From positions 1 to 29,851 of the forward strand of contig CAYXPY010000024.1 in NCBI GenBank assembly GCA_964467345.1: DNA of 29,851 bases, in the 5' to 3' direction. The notes under the pieces are model-generated. The model was not told where the DNA came from and ran no database searches. It saw only the letters and a list, made by a program, of their open reading frames with translations. The first letter of the stretch is position 1, and each line of letters starts with the position of its first letter. A program made the translations under genes and the position numbers. Source of the DNA: SM1-50 sp964467345 (lineage in GTDB: Archaea > Thermoplasmatota > E2 > DHVEG-1). Positions 23,017 to 29,851 of the stretch are shown in pieces.

Positions 23017-23331
23017 TTAGGATTTCAGGACGATTTCGATATGAACACCATCAGGGACCTGGATTCTCATCAGCTGCCGTAACGCACGGTCACTGGCATC
23101 CAGATCGATGAGCCGCTTATGAATCCGCATCTCCCAATGGTCAATAGTCTCTGTTCCCTCTCCATCAGGTGATTTCCGACAAGGAACACGCAACCGTTTC
23201 GTTGGCATCGGCACTGGGCCTCGCAACGCGACACCGGTTTTCTCTGCGATCATCTTAATTTGCGTACACACTTCCTCAAGCTTTGTTGATTCCGTGCTGG
23301 TAAGTGATATCCGTGCTTTCTGCGCTGGCAT
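23017..23331 (-). CDS. rpsJ: Small ribosomal subunit protein S10
   Basis: Ribosomal protein S10 (uS10) of the 30S head. The 104-residue length and sequence are archaeal: ARISLTSTESTKLEEVC at the N-terminus, the RGPVPMPTKRLRVPCRKSPD loop, then DHWEMRIHKRLIDL and the closing VPDGVHIEIVL. It follows the EF-1A gene by 54 bases on the same strand, the common archaeal order tuf-rpsJ, and the tRNA genes come next. Confidence 0.96.
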   Translation of the reverse strand: MPAQKARISLTSTESTKLEEVCTQIKMIAEKTGVALRGPVPMPTKRLRVPCRKSPDGEGTETIDHWEMRIHKRLIDLDASDRALRQLMRIQVPDGVHIEIVLKS

Positions 23332-23385
23332 CTTCGGTTGCCCCCATATACTCTTAAAACAAATAAAAAAGAAGAGAGGAGAAAA

Positions 23386-24669
23386 TCACTTTGCTGCCTC
23401 GACTTCTAAACAGACACCGGCTGCCACCGTCTGTCCCATGTCTCTGATGGCGAACCGTCCCAGCTGTGGGATCTTCTTTGATGATTCAATGACCATCGGA
23501 CGTGTGGGGATGATCTTGACGATCGCGGCGTCCCCTGTTTTGATGAAGTCAGGGTTCTCTTCTTTGACTTGCCCGGTTTTCGGGTCCAGTTTCTTCTGGA
23601 TTTCCTCGAATCTACAGGCGACTTGTGCAGTGTAACAGTGGAAGACCGGGGTGTATCCTTTCGTGATGACCGAGGGATGGTTCAACACCATGATCTGCGC
23701 GATGAATGACTTAGCGACGGTTGGCGGGTCATTTGCTGGTCCTGCGACGTCTCCTCTTTTGATATCTCCTTTGTTGACACCGCGGATGTTGACACCAATG
23801 TTGTCACCAGGCAATGCCTCGTTGATCATTTCATGGTGCATCTCAATGGTCTTTACCTCTCCAGCGACCCCACCAGGTTTCATACTTGGTTTGAACATCA
23901 GGGTCATCCCGGGTTTCATGATACCACATTCGACTTTACCGACGGGAACTGTGCCAACTCCTTTGATGGAGTAGACGTCCTGAATCGGCCATCGGAGTGG
24001 AAGCTGCGTTGGTTTCTCAGGAAGGACGAATTTGTCAATCGCTTTCAGGATGGTATCTCCCGTCCACCAGCTAATTGCTTTCTTATCCTTTATATTGTCA
24101 CCCTCGAAGGCAGAGACAGGCACGAACTGCAGTTGCTCATCTTTGTAGCCTACGCTCTTTGCCAGGGTGTGAACATCAGTTTTCACCGTCTCAAAGCGAG
24201 CTTTATCGTAGGGTGGTGTGGTCGCATCCATCTGGTTAATCGCAATAATCATTTGTTTGACACCAAGGGTCCGAGCAAGGAACATGTGTTCCTTTGTCTG
24301 AGCCATGACACCATGCTGTGCAGCGACGACAAGGATAGCGGCATCGGCCTGCGAAGTACCGGTGATCATGTTCTTGACGAAGTCCCGGTGACCGGGTGCA
24401 TCGATGATGGTGATGTAATATTTGTCAGTATCAAATCGTTTGTGTGCAACATCAATGGTGACACCTCGTTCCCGTTCTTCTTTCAGCTGATCGAAAATCC
24501 ATGCCAACGCGAAACTTTCTTTTCCTTTTGCCTTGGCTTCTTCTTTGAATTTTTCGACCATATGCGCGGGGAACTGTCCGGTATCAAGTAAGATTCTTCC
24601 GACGAGTGTGGACTTGCCGTGATCGACGTGACCAATAATTACTAAATTCAGATGTGGTTTTTCAGCCAT
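23386..24669 (-). CDS. tuf: Translation elongation factor 1A (EF-Tu type)
   Basis: This GTPase delivers aminoacyl-tRNA to the ribosome. The 427 residues match archaeal EF-1A. The G motifs are GHVDHGKST (13-21), DAPGH (90-94) and NQMD (145-148). The switch region ERERGVTIDVAHKRFDT is intact, and domains 2 and 3 end in RDMGQTVAAGVCLEVE. GGAGGT (minus strand, 24676-24681) lies 6 bases before the ATG. A TATA element at 24761-24772 predicts a leader of about 70 bases, long for this genome, which may allow regulation. rpsJ follows it. Confidence 0.97.
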   Translation of the reverse strand: MAEKPHLNLVIIGHVDHGKSTLVGRILLDTGQFPAHMVEKFKEEAKAKGKESFALAWIFDQLKEERERGVTIDVAHKRFDTDKYYITIIDAPGHRDFVKNMITGTSQADAAILVVAAQHGVMAQTKEHMFLARTLGVKQMIIAINQMDATTPPYDKARFETVKTDVHTLAKSVGYKDEQLQFVPVSAFEGDNIKDKKAISWWTGDTILKAIDKFVLPEKPTQLPLRWPIQDVYSIKGVGTVPVGKVECGIMKPGMTLMFKPSMKPGGVAGEVKTIEMHHEMINEALPGDNIGVNIRGVNKGDIKRGDVAGPANDPPTVAKSFIAQIMVLNHPSVITKGYTPVFHCYTAQVACRFEEIQKKLDPKTGQVKEENPDFIKTGDAAIVKIIPTRPMVIESSKKIPQLGRFAIRDMGQTVAAGVCLEVEAAK

Positions 24670-24760
24670 ACTTTTACCTCCATGAGTCTACATTTCAATT
24701 CATTATTTATGTTTTCCTATTCCTTTCATTTGTTTTGAAGGTTTGATAGCGTATAGCCTT

Positions 24761-24772
24761 CTTATTTATAAG
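24761..24772 (-). promoter_or_regulatory. TATA box of the EF-1A gene
   Basis: The minus strand reads CTTATAAATAAG, centred near 24766. The leader between the predicted start (about 24740) and the ATG at 24669 shows no other clear signal besides the GGAGGT ribosome-binding site. Confidence 0.55.
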
Positions 24773-24824
24773 TTTTACCTAGATGACAGGAGGCAGGTGA
24801 AAAAAGTGGTGAAATCATGAAATT

Positions 24825-26228
24825 TTAGCGATGTTCGATAAGAGAACTTACGAGGTTTCTGTAGAACGATGCAACCTGCTCGGCATGGGATCTTTCTTTT
24901 GCTTCTACATAAATACGGAAGAGCGGCTCTGTGCCTGATGGACGCATCAGTACCCATGCATGGTCCAGATAGAGTTTCACACCATCGATTCTATCAATGG
25001 ATCGTACCTCCGCCCTATTTTGCATCTGCTCTACGACTTGATTCATAACACGGTTTTTTTCTTCATTTGGACATGTTACCTTTGTCTTGACCATCTCGTA
25101 TGATGGGATGTCTGCGATAAGCTCAGAAAGTGGTCGTTTTTCTTTTGCAAGGATCTCCAGTACCTTAGCAAGAGACATCCCAGAATCTCGACAGTAAAGG
25201 AATTCAGGGAAGATGAGACCTCCGTTCTCCTCACCACCGAACAGTGCATGTCTTTGCTTCATCACTGAAGCAACAATGGGCGAGCCGACTTTGGTGTAGA
25301 CGACTTCTCCAGCATTTTGATGGATGACATCCTCGAAACACGTGGAGGTCGTCACTGGAGTTACCATGATTGCTCCTTTCTTGGCACGTGTGATGTATCC
25401 GCCGACGAGCGATAGAGATTTGTCACCCCAGATGTAGGATCCGTTCTCATCAATGAAAATCGCACGATCTGCATCACCATCAAGCCCAACCCCAAATGAT
25501 GCATCATCAAGTGTCTGAAGTGTCCCCATCAGCTCTGTGAGGTTCTCAGGCGTTGGCTCTGAGTGACGTCCGGGAAATGTTCCATCTGGTGCGCAGTTCA
25601 GCGCAGTAACCCTGCACCCCAGTTTTTTTAACAGAACCGGGGCGGTGAGACAACCAGCACCGTTCCCGCAGTCAAGAACGACATGAAAGTGTTGTTTTTT
25701 GATAGCAGCGACATCGACGTTTGAGAGGATGCCTTTGATGTAGAGATCCAATGCACCATCCCAGGTGGCATACGACCCGACTGTCCTCCAATCCGCACAG
25801 GCGAACTGTTGGGAAAAGAAGAGGGATTCTATAGCCTCTTCAACCTCTTTTGAAAGTTCAGTCCCATCGCTTGCTGAGCCTTTGATGCCGTTGAACTGGG
25901 GAGGGTTATGGGAAGCAGTAATGATCACACCGGAATCGAACTGTTTCTGCTTGACAGTGTATTGTAATGCTGGTGTTGGAACAAGACCGACATCGACCAC
26001 ATCACATCCGGTGGACAGCAGCCCAGCGCTGACCGATGCTTTCAGCATATTGTTGGAGAGGCGGGCGTCGGTTCCGATCGCACAGGTCGGTCGGGGAATC
26101 GTCTTTCTCAGAAAAGTCCCCCACGCGGCTCCGATCCCCAACGCAAGTTCATTGGTCATGTCCTTATTGACCACACCCCGGATGCCATTTGTTCCGAAAA
26201 GTCGTGTCATGCTCCTGTGCACCTTCAT
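24825..26228 (-). CDS. glmM: Phosphoglucosamine mutase / phosphohexomutase
   Basis: It interconverts hexosamine (or hexose) 6- and 1-phosphates for nucleotide-sugar synthesis. The 467-residue enzyme belongs to the alpha-D-phosphohexomutase superfamily. The N-terminal RLFGTNGIRGVV is followed by the phosphoserine loop TASHNPP (S106), the metal loop DGDADR (250-255), the sugar loop GGEENGG and the phosphate loop RPSGTEPLFRIY. FGTNGIRG and GEENGG fit GlmM-like archaeal enzymes better than phosphomannomutase, but the substrate is not certain. The ATG at 26228 overlaps the stop of the upstream mutase by ATGA; a second ATG at 26210 is also possible. It is the last gene of the three-gene operon. Confidence 0.88.
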   Translation of the reverse strand: MKVHRSMTRLFGTNGIRGVVNKDMTNELALGIGAAWGTFLRKTIPRPTCAIGTDARLSNNMLKASVSAGLLSTGCDVVDVGLVPTPALQYTVKQKQFDSGVIITASHNPPQFNGIKGSASDGTELSKEVEEAIESLFFSQQFACADWRTVGSYATWDGALDLYIKGILSNVDVAAIKKQHFHVVLDCGNGAGCLTAPVLLKKLGCRVTALNCAPDGTFPGRHSEPTPENLTELMGTLQTLDDASFGVGLDGDADRAIFIDENGSYIWGDKSLSLVGGYITRAKKGAIMVTPVTTSTCFEDVIHQNAGEVVYTKVGSPIVASVMKQRHALFGGEENGGLIFPEFLYCRDSGMSLAKVLEILAKEKRPLSELIADIPSYEMVKTKVTCPNEEKNRVMNQVVEQMQNRAEVRSIDRIDGVKLYLDHAWVLMRPSGTEPLFRIYVEAKERSHAEQVASFYRNLVSSLIEHR

Positions 26229-27610
26229 GTTGTCGCTTGGACGTCTTCTATGGTTTCCTGTGTTTTTTTCATAAAAAGGGTTATTAATTCCTGTAGGACG
26301 GCGGGTGTATCAGCCTCGGCGGTCAACCGGATGATGGGGCTTGTATTCGAAGCCCGTATCAGCACCCAACCGTTATTAAGATCAACGCGCACGCCATCCA
26401 TGGTGTTGACGTGTTCGTATTCTTTGGAGAGTTTTTCTTTGAGCTGCTTGATGACAATGAACTTGACTTCATCAGCACAGTCTATCTCTTCTTTTTTTGT
26501 TGGATAACTTGGGATTTGTATGACCAGGTCATGGAGGGGTTTCTGTTCAGAGTCAAGGATCTCAGCTATCTTCAGAGGAACCACCAGAGCATCGTCAAAT
26601 AAGAAATATTCAGGGAGGATGAGATGCCCGGAGGACTCAATCCCCAGGGGCGCGTGTTCTTGTTTTGCTTCAAGGGTGAGGAACGTATGACCCACCGGGA
26701 TCTGTTTGATGGTAAAACCCAGGGGTGCGAGCTGTTCTTTGACAGATTTGGAGCATTCAACGTTGACGATAATGGTTCCTTTGTGCGTCTTCAACCCGTG
26801 TTTTCCGATAATGATGCCGGTCTGATCAGCAGAAAGGATCCCCCCTGTGTTATCCACAATGACGGATCGGTCCCCATCTCCATCGAATGCCACACCAAAA
26901 TCAGCGTTGTTCTCTTGCAGGGTCTTGACAAGGGTGGTGAGGTTCTTTGGTTTTGGGTCTGACGGTCGTTTTGAGAACGTCGGGTCCGGATCACAATAGA
27001 CCGGGATCACCTGCAGTCCCAGGGATGAGAATATCGCTGGTGCGGAAAGCGTCATACTAGCACCGCCACAGTCAAGTGCAACCCTGAGTTTTTTCTTAAA
27101 ACGGAACCGGGAGGTGAAAAATTTATTATAGGCGGTGTTTGCATCGATCGTATGGACTTGCCCGATGGCATCCCAGGACGCAACCGTGAACGTCCCCTGG
27201 AGTACAAGGTCACGGATCGCCATGAGGCGATCCTCAGGGAATCCCACGCCGTCACCGTAATAGAATTTTATACCGTTCCACTCGGGAGGCAAATGGCTTG
27301 CGGTGACAAAGGCGATCAGATCCGCTTTCTGCTGCTGTCCTGCGAACAGTGTCTGCCCAAAAGAGGTCGTCCCTGTGTATTGTATATGTACCCCGGTGGC
27401 AGTGACTCCTGCGATGAACGCATGGGTGAGCGGGGGGCTGGATTGACGGATGTCATTGCCTACGACGATCTTGGTTCCTTGTATCGTCTGTTTGACATAG
27501 GTCCCGGCGGCAAGACCAATCTTGTAGAACACCTCTGGTGAGATATCCTTGTTGTACAGTCCTCTGATATCGTAAGCCCGGAAAATCTGTTTTGAAATGG
27601 TTTGTGTCAT
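26225..27610 (-). CDS. Phosphomannomutase/phosphoglucomutase-type phosphohexomutase
   Basis: A second alpha-D-phosphohexomutase of 461 residues, clearly different from its neighbour. It starts IFRAYDIRGLYNKDISPEVF, typical of PMM/PGM enzymes. The active-site loop reads TASHLPPEWNGIKFY (S105 is the phosphorylated Ser), with Leu in place of the usual Asn. The metal loop is DGDGDR (243-248) and the phosphate loop RASNTSPIIRL. The sugar-binding loop reads GIESSGHLILPE, again unlike the common GGExSGH. It would supply mannose-1- or glucose-1-phosphate. The nucleotidyltransferase lies 52 bases upstream and the GlmM-like gene overlaps downstream. Confidence 0.87.
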   Translation of the reverse strand: MTQTISKQIFRAYDIRGLYNKDISPEVFYKIGLAAGTYVKQTIQGTKIVVGNDIRQSSPPLTHAFIAGVTATGVHIQYTGTTSFGQTLFAGQQQKADLIAFVTASHLPPEWNGIKFYYGDGVGFPEDRLMAIRDLVLQGTFTVASWDAIGQVHTIDANTAYNKFFTSRFRFKKKLRVALDCGGASMTLSAPAIFSSLGLQVIPVYCDPDPTFSKRPSDPKPKNLTTLVKTLQENNADFGVAFDGDGDRSVIVDNTGGILSADQTGIIIGKHGLKTHKGTIIVNVECSKSVKEQLAPLGFTIKQIPVGHTFLTLEAKQEHAPLGIESSGHLILPEYFLFDDALVVPLKIAEILDSEQKPLHDLVIQIPSYPTKKEEIDCADEVKFIVIKQLKEKLSKEYEHVNTMDGVRVDLNNGWVLIRASNTSPIIRLTAEADTPAVLQELITLFMKKTQETIEDVQATT

Positions 27611-27662
27611 CAGAGGAACATGACCTGCCTGTTATAAAAATCTGATTGCCGAGGAGGTCAGG

Positions 27663-28691
27663 TTATTCACCGATGACGTTTCCGATTTGCTTGTTTGGGT
27701 ATCCCCGGGGGATCGGTTGATTCCACACGACTATGTCTTGAAGTGCCTTGTGATTTTCTATTGTTTCATTGTCCCCGACTGCGACGTTTCTGAGGATACA
27801 CCCATCCCCGATCTCGACGTGTTCGCCAATCACACAATGATCCAAACGAGCACCTGCGCCTATCGTGACTTCGTCAAAAATAATGCTGGAGGCAATTGAG
27901 GTGTTTTTTCCGATTTGAACATTATTGCCCGTGCATGTCTGCTGCAGTGTGCCTTGAATGGTGCAGTGATCCCCGGTGAGGAACTTCTTTTTTTGTTTTT
28001 CTAACAGAAGGGATTGCACGCTGATGTAACTGCTGATCCGTCCGACATCACGCCAGTACCCCTGGAACTTGTATCCGAAAAAACGTCCCGTGTTCTGGAT
28101 GACCCGAGGGAAGATTTCCTTCTCCATTGAAACCAGTTTCCCGGTCTCGATATAATTCAGCACCTGTGGTTCTAGGAGATAGGCTCCGGCATTGATGAGG
28201 TCGGAGGGGGCATCCTCTGCTTTCGGTTTTTCGACAAACGTTGTGATAGTCCCATCTTTTTTGATGTCAACGACGCCAAACTCAGAGACGTTCTCAACAG
28301 GCCACAGGGAGATTGTGGTGACCGCTTTTTTCCGTTCATGAAACCGTAGCATCTCTGCGAGGTTCAATGAACAGATGATATCCGCATTCAGCACAAAGAA
28401 CGCTCCCTTGATGTATTTATCCGCATACTTCACCGCACCTCCAGTCCCAAGTGGCTCTGGTTCTTCGTTGACGATGATTGTTTTTCCAACATCATGGGTG
28501 CAGAAGTACTCCTCGATCTGCTCACGGCGATAGTTCACTGCGAGAACCACGGTGTCGACTTTTTTTGGCAGGGTCTTTATCAAATGGGATATCATTGGTT
28601 CATTCAAGATAGGTAAGAGTGATTTTGCCCTGGTAAAGGTAAAGGGTCGAAGCCTGGTTCCAAAGCCTCCTGCAAGGATTATTGCCTCCAT
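27663..28691 (-). CDS. Sugar-1-phosphate nucleotidyltransferase with left-handed beta-helix domain
   Basis: It activates a sugar-1-phosphate to an NDP-sugar. The 342-residue protein begins with the signature LAGGFGTRLRPFT (residues 6-18). GTGGAV, the FVLNADI metal region, FVEKP and GYWRDVGRISSYI follow, all parts of the catalytic Rossmann-like domain. From about residue 240 hexapeptide repeats (CTIQGT, NVQIGKNTSI, VTIGAGARLD, HVEIGDGCI) form a short beta-helix. The length fits mannose-1-phosphate guanylyltransferase better than bifunctional GlmU-like enzymes (about 400 residues), but the nucleotide cannot be fixed from sequence. A TATA-like CTATTTATGG on the minus strand near 28726 puts transcription start about 10 bases before the ATG. 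It heads the operon with the two mutases. Confidence 0.88.
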   Translation of the reverse strand: MEAIILAGGFGTRLRPFTFTRAKSLLPILNEPMISHLIKTLPKKVDTVVLAVNYRREQIEEYFCTHDVGKTIIVNEEPEPLGTGGAVKYADKYIKGAFFVLNADIICSLNLAEMLRFHERKKAVTTISLWPVENVSEFGVVDIKKDGTITTFVEKPKAEDAPSDLINAGAYLLEPQVLNYIETGKLVSMEKEIFPRVIQNTGRFFGYKFQGYWRDVGRISSYISVQSLLLEKQKKKFLTGDHCTIQGTLQQTCTGNNVQIGKNTSIASSIIFDEVTIGAGARLDHCVIGEHVEIGDGCILRNVAVGDNETIENHKALQDIVVWNQPIPRGYPNKQIGNVIGE

Positions 28692-28783
28692 ATCAATCCC
28701 GTAACGTTATTTTTTCAATCCATAAATAGGTGTTGCGTATTAAATCGTTTGTTTTTTCTCTTTGACATCATGTGGCGAAAAGA

Positions 28784-28793
28784 ATTTATATGA
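28784..28793 (+). promoter_or_regulatory. TATA box of the caspase-like gene
   Basis: ATTTATATGA is centred near 28788 and predicts a start near 28814. GAGGG (28821-28825) then precedes the ATG at 28832. A second AT-rich element lies at 28799-28810. Confidence 0.45.
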
Positions 28794-28831
28794 ATACAAT
28801 ATTATAATTACCATATATCAGAGGGAATACT

Positions 28832-29713
28832 ATGAATGGAAGAATAAAACTTAGTGTAGGGATTGTATCGTTAGTCTGTATTATTATAATACTCTCCCCA
28901 GCAACTACTGCGGGAATAGGCTCACTTGTTCTGAAGAAAAAAGACGTTCAACCCGAAGAAACACGGGCATCTCAGTATTGGGCATTATTATTTGCCGTCG
29001 GGCAATATGAGAATAATCCTGACCAGGACCGTCCAACGATGCTAGAGGCCTGTGATAATCTCTATAATGCTCTCCTTGAATCTTCATCATACTGGCAGGC
29101 TGGTAATATCCATGTCCAGAAAGCAGGGCAATGCTACCTGCAAAATCTCATCAAGGAATTGCTCTGGTTAAAGAAGAGCGCGAAAAGCGAGGATTACGTG
29201 TTCGTCTATCTGACGACCCATGGATATTATCTGACAAAACAAGGGTTGCCATGGGATCTGTTTCCAAAAGAAGAGCCAGATGGGAAAGACGAGTTCCTGT
29301 TCATGTACAATGGGTTTAGCACCAATTATGGCATTATCTGGGATGATCTCCTGAATTTCCTGCTCAGCATCATCCGATGCCAAGGACTGTGTCTTGTGGT
29401 GGACAGCTGTTATAGCGGCGGATTTAACGATAGACCGGTCAGTATCACGAATCAGCGGAGATACACCGCGATGTCCAGTCTGGAAAGCGAACTGTCGTAT
29501 GGCTCTGATTTCTCCGATTTGTTCATCTCCGGTTTACAAAACGGCCTAGCGGATACCAATATCTGGATCCTGGGAACAACGGGAAATAACGACGGGATTG
29601 TGTCTGCCCAAGAATCATTCCGATTCGCGAAACACTGGGTGGAGCTCCTCAGTGAACAAACCCCAACTGAAGCTGATTTATTTGGAGCGGAATTCCCACT
29701 TGCCCATACATAA
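28832..29713 (+). CDS. Secreted caspase-like cysteine peptidase (clan CD)
   Basis: The 293-residue protein has a signal peptide (VGIVSLVCIIIILSPATTAG, residues 9-28). A caspase-fold domain follows: the first strand YWALLFAVGQYEN, the catalytic His H130 in VFVYLTTHGYY, and the catalytic Cys C193 in LVVDSCYSGGF. THG and DSCYSGG are the metacaspase/C14 hallmarks; a C13-like assignment is less likely. The GTTGNNDGIVSAQESFRFA block is the usual downstream strand and helix. No other domain or anchor is visible. Export makes a cell-death role improbable; digestion or processing of external proteins is more plausible, alongside the C25-like peptidase in this window. GAGGG lies 6 bases before the ATG. 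Confidence 0.82.
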   Translation: MNGRIKLSVGIVSLVCIIIILSPATTAGIGSLVLKKKDVQPEETRASQYWALLFAVGQYENNPDQDRPTMLEACDNLYNALLESSSYWQAGNIHVQKAGQCYLQNLIKELLWLKKSAKSEDYVFVYLTTHGYYLTKQGLPWDLFPKEEPDGKDEFLFMYNGFSTNYGIIWDDLLNFLLSIIRCQGLCLVVDSCYSGGFNDRPVSITNQRRYTAMSSLESELSYGSDFSDLFISGLQNGLADTNIWILGTTGNNDGIVSAQESFRFAKHWVELLSEQTPTEADLFGAEFPLAHT

Positions 29714-29811
29714 CACCTAGTGGAAAAACCAAAGAACCGCGTGTACTGAAACATTTAAAAAGCGATAGAAATTCTGGTTACGCTACACGCAGTGATAATG
29801 TTTTTACTATT

Positions 29812-29851
29812 GGGCTCGTGGTCTAGTTGGTTATGACGTCTCCCTGACACG
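29812..29851 (+). tRNA. tRNA-Val (anticodon GAC), truncated by the window end
   Basis: The first 40 bases fit a tRNA: 5' acceptor GGGCTCG, D-arm GTC...GAC with loop TAGTTGGTTATG, then stem TCTCC and loop CTGACAC, giving anticodon GAC. The 3' half lies outside the window. The 98 bases between the caspase-like gene and this tRNA hold a TATA-like CATTTAAAAAG near 29757. Confidence 0.85.

Noticed and set aside
23833..24591. Open frame of 252 codons on the plus strand
   Set aside because: It is antisense to the intact EF-1A gene, and its translation has no recognisable family pattern.
28832..29713. Legumain-type (C13) assignment for the caspase-like protein
   Set aside because: The DSCYSGG and THG contexts fit metacaspase/C14 better than the legumain motifs.
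1..29851. CRISPR arrays, insertion sequences, rRNA genes or phage structural genes
   Set aside because: No regularly spaced repeats, transposase or integrase motifs, or rRNA segments were found by eye on either strand.

Overview
The window comes from an archaeon, most likely a euryarchaeon of the Thermoplasmatota, perhaps near the sediment lineage MBG-D. The archaeal markers are prefoldin beta, elongation factor 1A beside ribosomal protein S10, an archaeal-size tyrosyl-tRNA synthetase, CCA-less tRNA genes, and TATA boxes about 25-27 bases before start codons or very short leaders. The lineage call is an inference from gene content, especially a gingipain-like C25 peptidase together with a secreted caspase-like protein; no phylogeny was possible. 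The sequence is a draft scaffold. Two runs of exactly 100 N (13867-13966 and 16968-17067) interrupt genes and look like fixed-size placeholders.

Left part (1-5450, mostly minus strand): an anaerobic ribonucleotide reductase operon reads nrdR - nrdD - nrdG. It has two NrdR-box-like operators 31 bp apart in front, and nrdD is split by an AT-rich intein carrying a LAGLIDADG endonuclease. Next come a THUMP-less ThiI-like PP-loop protein overlapping cutA, and a DUF123/GIY-YIG-like gene. The last of these shares a symmetric TTATAA promoter with a rightward gene.

Middle left (5484-9725, plus strand): a stand-alone domain resembling the N-terminus of some dihydropteroate synthases, then purB, tyrS, and a membrane pair (GIDE-domain protein plus LemA). 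Facing them is the 988-residue secreted C25-like peptidase (9755-12721), which diverges from prefoldin beta and a small membrane protein.

Centre (13573-18279): cis-prenyltransferase (gapped), a HEAT-repeat protein, an MFS transporter, and an ABC exporter whose ATPase and permease are joined only by Ns. From 18356 to 21655 lie two exported or membrane-anchored proteins: a C45-like Ntn hydrolase and a DUF362 protein with an Ig-like tail.

Right part: an AT-rich stretch (21702-22690) holds a small membrane protein and a PemK/ribbon-helix-helix toxin-antitoxin pair. The pair sits between an intact tRNA-Arg(TCT) and a partial copy of that tRNA's 3' end exactly 700 bases away, which suggests a remnant integrated element. 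Beyond are tRNA-Ser(TGA), rpsJ and the EF-1A gene. A three-gene sugar-nucleotide operon follows (nucleotidyltransferase and two phosphohexomutases), then a secreted caspase-like protein, and the first 40 bases of a tRNA-Val(GAC) at the right edge. No gene-free stretch exceeds 300 bases. No CRISPR array, insertion sequence or rRNA was seen.
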